From: Romeriopsis sp046049545
GTDB lineage: Bacteria > Cyanobacteriota > Cyanobacteriia > Leptolyngbyales > Leptolyngbyaceae
Assembly (NCBI GenBank): GCA_046049545.1
Contig: JBJORF010000058.1
Coordinates: 1 to 37,051 of the forward strand
Reading direction: 5' to 3'
Length of the DNA: 37,051 bases
Part shown: positions 33,371 to 37,051 of the stretch, piece after piece
Layout of the letters: each line of letters starts with the position of its first letter
Position numbering within the stretch: position 1 is the stretch's first letter
Made by a program: the position numbers and the translations under genes
The notes under the pieces: model-generated
Seen by the model: only the letters and a program-made list of their open reading frames with translations
The model's database searches: none
Told to the model about the DNA's origin: nothing

Positions 33371-33859
33371 TTAGCGTAATTTACTAGTGTTAATTCCATA
33401 GTTGCTGCCGCAATAAGCCGTTACATTCTGGTCAAACTGCTCGGCGAATGGGGAATTGATGAGAGCAGTGAGTTTGTTTAAAGCACGTTTTGCGCCAGCG
33501 TTATCCCCCTTCTTAGTGGCATTAACCATGACGCTTGTCTGATTATGGGCTTCGATATTGAAACTGAGGAATTGCTGGTGGAATCGTTGAATCTTCGGGT
33601 CGCTAAACTTCCTAGCTTGTGCCTGTTTAATGCTGGCTTGTGATTTGGCCAGGATTTGACGAACACCCATGTCCTGACTCGCCGCCATGTTTTTGCTGTG
33701 GGTTAAGATCGACTGCTCTAACCGTTTGCATTGCGAAGCCTTGGATTCTTTGGCGGGGGCAGCTTGGACGGGGCTGGCAGTTACGCCGATCGTGGCAAGA
33801 CCGCCGATCGTGCTGCTGATAAGACATAAACCGATGAAACTGTGACGCAGGGAAGACAT
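33371..33859 (-). CDS. exported helical protein of a three-member local family (copy 2)
   Basis: A 162-residue paralogue of the preceding entry. Signal peptide MSSLRHSFIGLCLISSTIGG with cleavage after SPVQA; mature domain bracketed by KASQCKRLEQ and NVTAYCGSN. The shared core ARKFSDPKIQRFHQQFLSFN aligns with copy 1, and the later AxxKGDNAGAKRALNKL matches its RRKDVATAQRMLSKM. No catalytic motif is seen. Function unknown; the size, export and cysteine pair suggest a small binding or structural protein. Confidence 0.7.
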   Translation of the reverse strand: MSSLRHSFIGLCLISSTIGGLATIGVTASPVQAAPAKESKASQCKRLEQSILTHSKNMAASQDMGVRQILAKSQASIKQAQARKFSDPKIQRFHQQFLSFNIEAHNQTSVMVNATKKGDNAGAKRALNKLTALINSPFAEQFDQNVTAYCGSNYGINTSKLR

Positions 33860-34079
33860 AATGAAACTGAAATTGAGTATTTGTTACTTTTCACTATCTT
33901 TCGATCGGTGCAGCAATGCCCTCCGAGAAATCCGTAGTAAATCCGTGAATTTCCTGCAAATTTGTGGCTTTGAGTCGCGAAGGGCCCGATCGGTGGGCTG
34001 GAGTGACGCGGCTTAGGCTTTGGTGCTAGCATCCTAGAAGCTACAGCGATGACCCTGGACATCGGGAGAAACTAAATCC

Positions 34080-34676
34080 ATGACTGTTGCAACCACGAAG
34101 CTAAGCATTGCGGAATATCTGGCCTATGACGATGGTTCGGGTCAGCGGTTTGAATTGGTTGATGGGGAGATTGTCAAAATGGCTTTGGGGACGGGTGAGC
34201 ACAGTGATATTAGCGATGCGCTGACCGATGCTTTCCGCACTGAAATTAAGCGAATAGAAGCGCCTTGGGTTGCTAAAACGATGAGTATTGCAGTGCAGTC
34301 GCCCCGTGGAACGCGCTGGGAAACCGCACGGATTCCGGATGTTGTGGTTTTGGAACGGGAGCAATGGCAATCGATGGCCCATCGTGAGGCGTTTATTTCA
34401 TTGAATGAAGCGATTCCATTGTTAGTTGTTGAGGTTGTCAGTCCGTCAACGATCGATATTGACTACCGAACCAAACATGCCGAGTATGCCGTTTTGGATA
34501 TTCCGGAATATTGGATTGTTGATCCGATCGCGGCGAAGGTAACGGTCTGCACATTGGATGCGGGTGCTTATCGCAATCGGGAATTTGTTGGGGAAGATAC
34601 GATCGTTTCGCTCACCTTTCCAGAACTGCACTTCACTGCAAGGCAGATTTTACAGGCAGAATCACCTATGCTGTGA
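34080..34676 (+). CDS. Uma2-family (DUF820) PD-(D/E)XK nuclease-like protein
   Basis: A 198-residue protein of the Uma2 family, very numerous in cyanobacteria and with a restriction-endonuclease fold; biological role unknown for most members. Seen: the N-terminal SIAEYLAYDDGSGQRFELVD followed by GEIVKM, the IPDVVVLE strand, and the nuclease core LLVVEVVSPST with DYRTKHAEYAVLDIPEYWIV and D. Active-site candidates are the D of IPDV, the E of VVEVVS and the K of RTKHAEY, all present. A GGGAGAA sequence precedes the ATG. It stands alone between members of the exported-protein family, on the other strand. Confidence 0.85.
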   Translation: MTVATTKLSIAEYLAYDDGSGQRFELVDGEIVKMALGTGEHSDISDALTDAFRTEIKRIEAPWVAKTMSIAVQSPRGTRWETARIPDVVVLEREQWQSMAHREAFISLNEAIPLLVVEVVSPSTIDIDYRTKHAEYAVLDIPEYWIVDPIAAKVTVCTLDAGAYRNREFVGEDTIVSLTFPELHFTARQILQAESPML

Positions 34677-34712
34677 ACGTTGGGTTTCACGTTGTTTCAC
34701 CCAACCGACGTT
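34676..34712. terminator. GTTGGGT/ACCCAAC hairpin between convergent genes
   Basis: GTTGGGT (34679-34685) and ACCCAAC (34699-34705) can pair around a 13-base loop, right after the Uma2 stop and before the end of the convergent lipoprotein gene. The outer AACG/CGTT bases may extend the stem with a bulge, and TTTAATT follows. It is related to the hairpin at 22527-22543. Confidence 0.4.
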
Positions 34713-34740
34713 TAATTGTGCTCACCTCTTTGTTTCCGGC

Positions 34741-35202
34741 TTACTTCGCTTCTGGGGCTTGGCAGTAGGCCGTAAATTCCTTGAGCAATTGTTTTTCCGC
34801 TGTGCTGGCCTGCATGAGCTGATTTTGGGCGGTTTGGGCGGCGGCTTGGTTTTGGGTTTTGATCGCTTGGCTGAGGGCTTTGGTTTTGGTTTCAGTGGCT
34901 TTATAGGCTGCGATCAAGCGGGTTTTGAGCGGTTGCATGGGGGCATCAACCGCGATCGCTTCCATGGTTTTGATGTTTTTGGCGAGGGCTTGGGCGAATT
35001 CTTCGAGTCCTTGACCGAGGGCTTCGGTGTTCACCGGATTCGTTGTGGCTGAGTTGGGCGTTTGTATTTGTCCGAGGCGCTGGCTAGTGGCATTAATCTG
35101 GGTAATAAATGCGTTGCATTGGCTGACCTTCGACGTGCCACAGGCGTTCAATAACCCCGTGACTAACCCCAAAATTCCGATCAACTGCAATTTGCTGCCC
35201 AT
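34741..35202 (-). CDS. small lipoprotein of the three-member local family (copy 3)
   Basis: About 153 residues. Signal sequence MGSKLQLIGILGLVTGLLNA followed by the lipobox cysteine (LNAC), so a lipoprotein rather than a soluble exported protein. The mature part keeps the family layout: KVSQCNAFITQI near the start and KEFTAYCQA near the end, with a helical middle rich in A, Q, K and T (TKALSQAIKTQNQAAAQTAQ). The FSDPKI core of copies 1 and 2 is not conserved. I chose the ATG at 35202, which has a GGGGGA sequence upstream; the frame opens 15 codons earlier. Function unknown. Confidence 0.7.
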   Translation of the reverse strand: MGSKLQLIGILGLVTGLLNACGTSKVSQCNAFITQINATSQRLGQIQTPNSATTNPVNTEALGQGLEEFAQALAKNIKTMEAIAVDAPMQPLKTRLIAAYKATETKTKALSQAIKTQNQAAAQTAQNQLMQASTAEKQLLKEFTAYCQAPEAK

Positions 35203-35258
35203 GCGTATCCCCCGAATTGAAAAACACCAGACCATGTATAGCACCATATGGGTTTGGT

Positions 35259-36602
35259 TCAGCGATCGCCAAAGTCCCCAAATGGATAAGGCGTTTCTGG
35301 CATCGTTCCGGGCCAGCGCAGCAGGACGACTTCCTCCCGCAATTGTTCTTTGGTCGCCGTGGCAATTCGGGTGCGGAATAGGTCAATGCCCACCACTTCG
35401 TAGCCCAGCCCCGCCGCAATATCCGCTAGCAGTTCCCCAGTGCGAATCATCACCTGAAGGTAGGAAGCCTGATCGCCGACGACGTAGGCCAACTGCGCGC
35501 CGGGTCGCAATGCCGATCGCAAATCCGCCAAATGCCGCGCCATGCCACCAAAGTAGAGTTTTGTCGCCCGACCATAGAGCCGCTCGAAGCCACTGGTTTT
35601 GTTCAATTCAATCCGGCGATCCTCAATTTCCTGGGCGACGCGTTGGACTTCGGGGTGGCGGGCGATCCATTGGTCGTCTTGGTCGGCGACATAAACATTG
35701 CGCGTGTTCGATCGCATTAATCCCTGCTTCAAAGCGCGCAAATCCGCCTTGTCCTTGAGCAAACCCAGGACAACGGATTCGAGGCGGGTGGTGCGGGTGT
35801 AATCTTTTTCGTTCGGGTAGGGGGGTGAGGTGATCACCGCATCGATCGAGTTCGGGGCTAAAACCTTCGGGGCATCGCGGGAATCGGCATGGTGAATGAT
35901 TGCTTCGGTGCTGGCATGTTGGCTTAAATCTGTCAGATCAGCAGCAATCCGATCGCCCAGTTCCAGCCACAGTTCAATCACTGGGGCATCATCTTTGGCT
36001 TTACCCACCGTGACTTCCGGGCCGAAATACAGATTACTCATGCCATTGACCAAACCCTTCGCGAGGGCCAGTCGCAGGTGGGATTGCACCGCCGGATCTT
36101 CGTAGGCTGCGATCTGCTCACTCAGCAGTAAAACTTTGTGGGCGGGAATTGGACTGATGCAACCCTTGAGCAGAATTTTCTCGGCATCTTCGGTGAAGCG
36201 TCGCAAGCTGGTTTCGATCGCTAACTGCTTGCGAGTGCGATCGGCAATGGCTTTCGCTGCTTTGGATAGGGCGGTGGGGTCGATCGTCCAGTCGAGCTTG
36301 GTCGAACCCGCAAAATGCGCCAGTCGATTTGCTTCAATTCCGACACTGGCCAGCCCTAGTTTTTTGCATTCGACCACCGTTGTCCCCGTGCCGCAGAACG
36401 GGTCAAGGACGCGCGATCCAGGCGAGAGCTGAAATTTCTCGACGTATTCCTGCACCAAATGCGGTGGATAGGACAGCACAAACCGATACCAATCATGGGC
36501 CGCCCGATCGATGCTGCGAATCTGATTCCACTGCGGCAATGAGCGATCGGTGACAAAGTCGGCGGGTTCAGATTGCGGCGATGGGGATTTTGATCGGGGC
36601 AT
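35259..36602 (-). CDS. SAM-dependent DNA methyltransferase, probably N6A/N4C type
   Basis: A 447-residue amino-methyltransferase. SAM motif LDPFCGTGTTVVECKKLG is at residues 66-83, and catalytic motif SPPYPNEKDYTRTTRLESVV begins at 259, so motif I precedes motif IV. SPPY fits N4-cytosine or N6-adenine methylation. LAYVVGDQASYLQVMIRTGE lies near the C-terminus. No signal peptide or membrane part. No restriction endonuclease or specificity subunit is adjacent; the Uma2 gene is separated by a lipoprotein gene. It looks like an orphan modification enzyme; an RNA substrate cannot be excluded. Target sequence unknown. Confidence 0.8.
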   Translation of the reverse strand: MPRSKSPSPQSEPADFVTDRSLPQWNQIRSIDRAAHDWYRFVLSYPPHLVQEYVEKFQLSPGSRVLDPFCGTGTTVVECKKLGLASVGIEANRLAHFAGSTKLDWTIDPTALSKAAKAIADRTRKQLAIETSLRRFTEDAEKILLKGCISPIPAHKVLLLSEQIAAYEDPAVQSHLRLALAKGLVNGMSNLYFGPEVTVGKAKDDAPVIELWLELGDRIAADLTDLSQHASTEAIIHHADSRDAPKVLAPNSIDAVITSPPYPNEKDYTRTTRLESVVLGLLKDKADLRALKQGLMRSNTRNVYVADQDDQWIARHPEVQRVAQEIEDRRIELNKTSGFERLYGRATKLYFGGMARHLADLRSALRPGAQLAYVVGDQASYLQVMIRTGELLADIAAGLGYEVVGIDLFRTRIATATKEQLREEVVLLRWPGTMPETPYPFGDFGDR

Positions 36603-36802
36603 GGGCTTGGCGCGGGCTGCGGCAACGGTAGCGTTTAATCATCAATTTAGACCCAATCATACACTAGATATAGATTTGATTCGAGTAATCATCGGAAGGC
36701 GGTGGTTTTCCGGGTAATTATGGACGATCGCTTGGGGGCATTCTGTGTATAATTCGGCACCTAAAATCGCTGTGGTCACGATCGTGGCTGGGGGCATAAA
36801 CC

Positions 36803-37051
36803 ATGACAAATGCTTGGAAGACACAATTAACAGAGAACTTACAGCAGGCGAAAACGCTGGGTGGATCGCGGTGGCAGACGATTCGCGCGATTTGGCAGGA
36901 GACTTGGCCGACGATCGCCGAGGAGCTGCGATCGGGGGCACAGGAGATGGGTCAGATTGGCCGAAATGTCGCGGTTAGTGCCGCAGCAAACGTACAGACG
37001 GAAGGCAAGATCCAGGCGGGTCGGTTCTGGGAGCAGGCGCAGGTGTGGGGG
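36803..37051 (+). CDS. partial unknown protein running off the right end
   Basis: An open frame of 83 codons from the ATG at 36803 to the end of the window without a stop. It begins MTNAWKTQLTENLQQAKTLG and is amphipathic and helical, rich in A, Q, E and W; there is no signal peptide. A GGGGG run lies about 9 bp upstream. A competing frame (36745-36978) starts earlier but has an unnatural composition. I recognise no family. Confidence 0.5.
   Translation, partial: MTNAWKTQLTENLQQAKTLGGSRWQTIRAIWQETWPTIAEELRSGAQEMGQIGRNVAVSAAANVQTEGKIQAGRFWEQAQVWG

Noticed and set aside
36745..36978. 77-codon frame near the right end
   Set aside because: Its composition (Asp/Gly/Ala-rich second half) looks like an out-of-frame reading of the helical open frame starting at 36803, which has a better ribosome-binding site.

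Overview
The window is very probably cyanobacterial chromosome. Octamers of the HIP1 type (GCGATCGC and close variants) are scattered through genes and gaps on both strands. Two gene families typical of cyanobacteria are present: a ComFB/CdgR-type c-di-GMP receptor and a CbiG-CobJ fusion. The cobalamin genes mix aerobic-type and anaerobic-type enzymes. I cannot name the genus from sequence alone. No tRNA, rRNA, CRISPR array, transposase or phage gene was seen.

Layout. (1) 295-843: a ComFB/CdgR-like protein, ending at a hairpin shared with the next, convergent gene. (2) 944-9565: a surface polysaccharide island with an alkaline-phosphatase-superfamily protein, three GT4 glycosyltransferases, a Wzy/O-antigen-ligase-like membrane protein and a Wzx-like flippase, on both strands. 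Five copies of a 20-bp tandem repeat end 8 bp before one glycosyltransferase start. (3) 9847-12105: an Ap4A phosphorylase-like gene divergent from proA, followed by a cluster of TGAA-loop palindromes. (4) 12302-28119: twelve cobalamin biosynthesis genes. cobW-cobM and cobQ diverge from a short region with two perfect TATAAT boxes. cobG-cobH-cobI-cbiG/cobJ-cobO-cobN-cobD-cobC run in one direction behind a cobalamin riboswitch whose 3' edge contains the cobG start codon. cobL diverges from that riboswitch. (5) 28245-32276: a flavin monooxygenase, then an ABC transporter operon of the TrpXYZ type (PF04392-like) whose substrate-binding lipoprotein gene carries an internal deletion and frameshift while permease and ATPase look intact. 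(6) 32357-36602: a cyclophilin, three small exported proteins sharing a cysteine-bracketed helical layout, a Uma2-type nuclease and an apparently orphan DNA methyltransferase. A partial gene runs off the right end.

How the genes work together. The cob genes cover most steps from precorrin-3A to cobyric acid, including late cobalt insertion (CobN) and adenosylation (CobO), plus attachment of the aminopropanol arm. No precorrin-6A reductase (CobK/CbiJ), a,c-diamide synthase (CobB/CbiA), CobA or nucleotide-loop genes (CobU/S/T) are seen, so these must lie elsewhere. The polysaccharide island supplies assembly, polymerisation and export functions for a surface glycan.

The least expected signal is structural. 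Small palindromic repeats sit in frame inside three conserved cobalamin enzymes (CobD/CbiB twice, CobG once, and a different, larger element in CobN). Short tandem duplications (15-20 bp) repeatedly sit at gene ends. This points to a genome whose reading frames tolerate invasion by short repeats.
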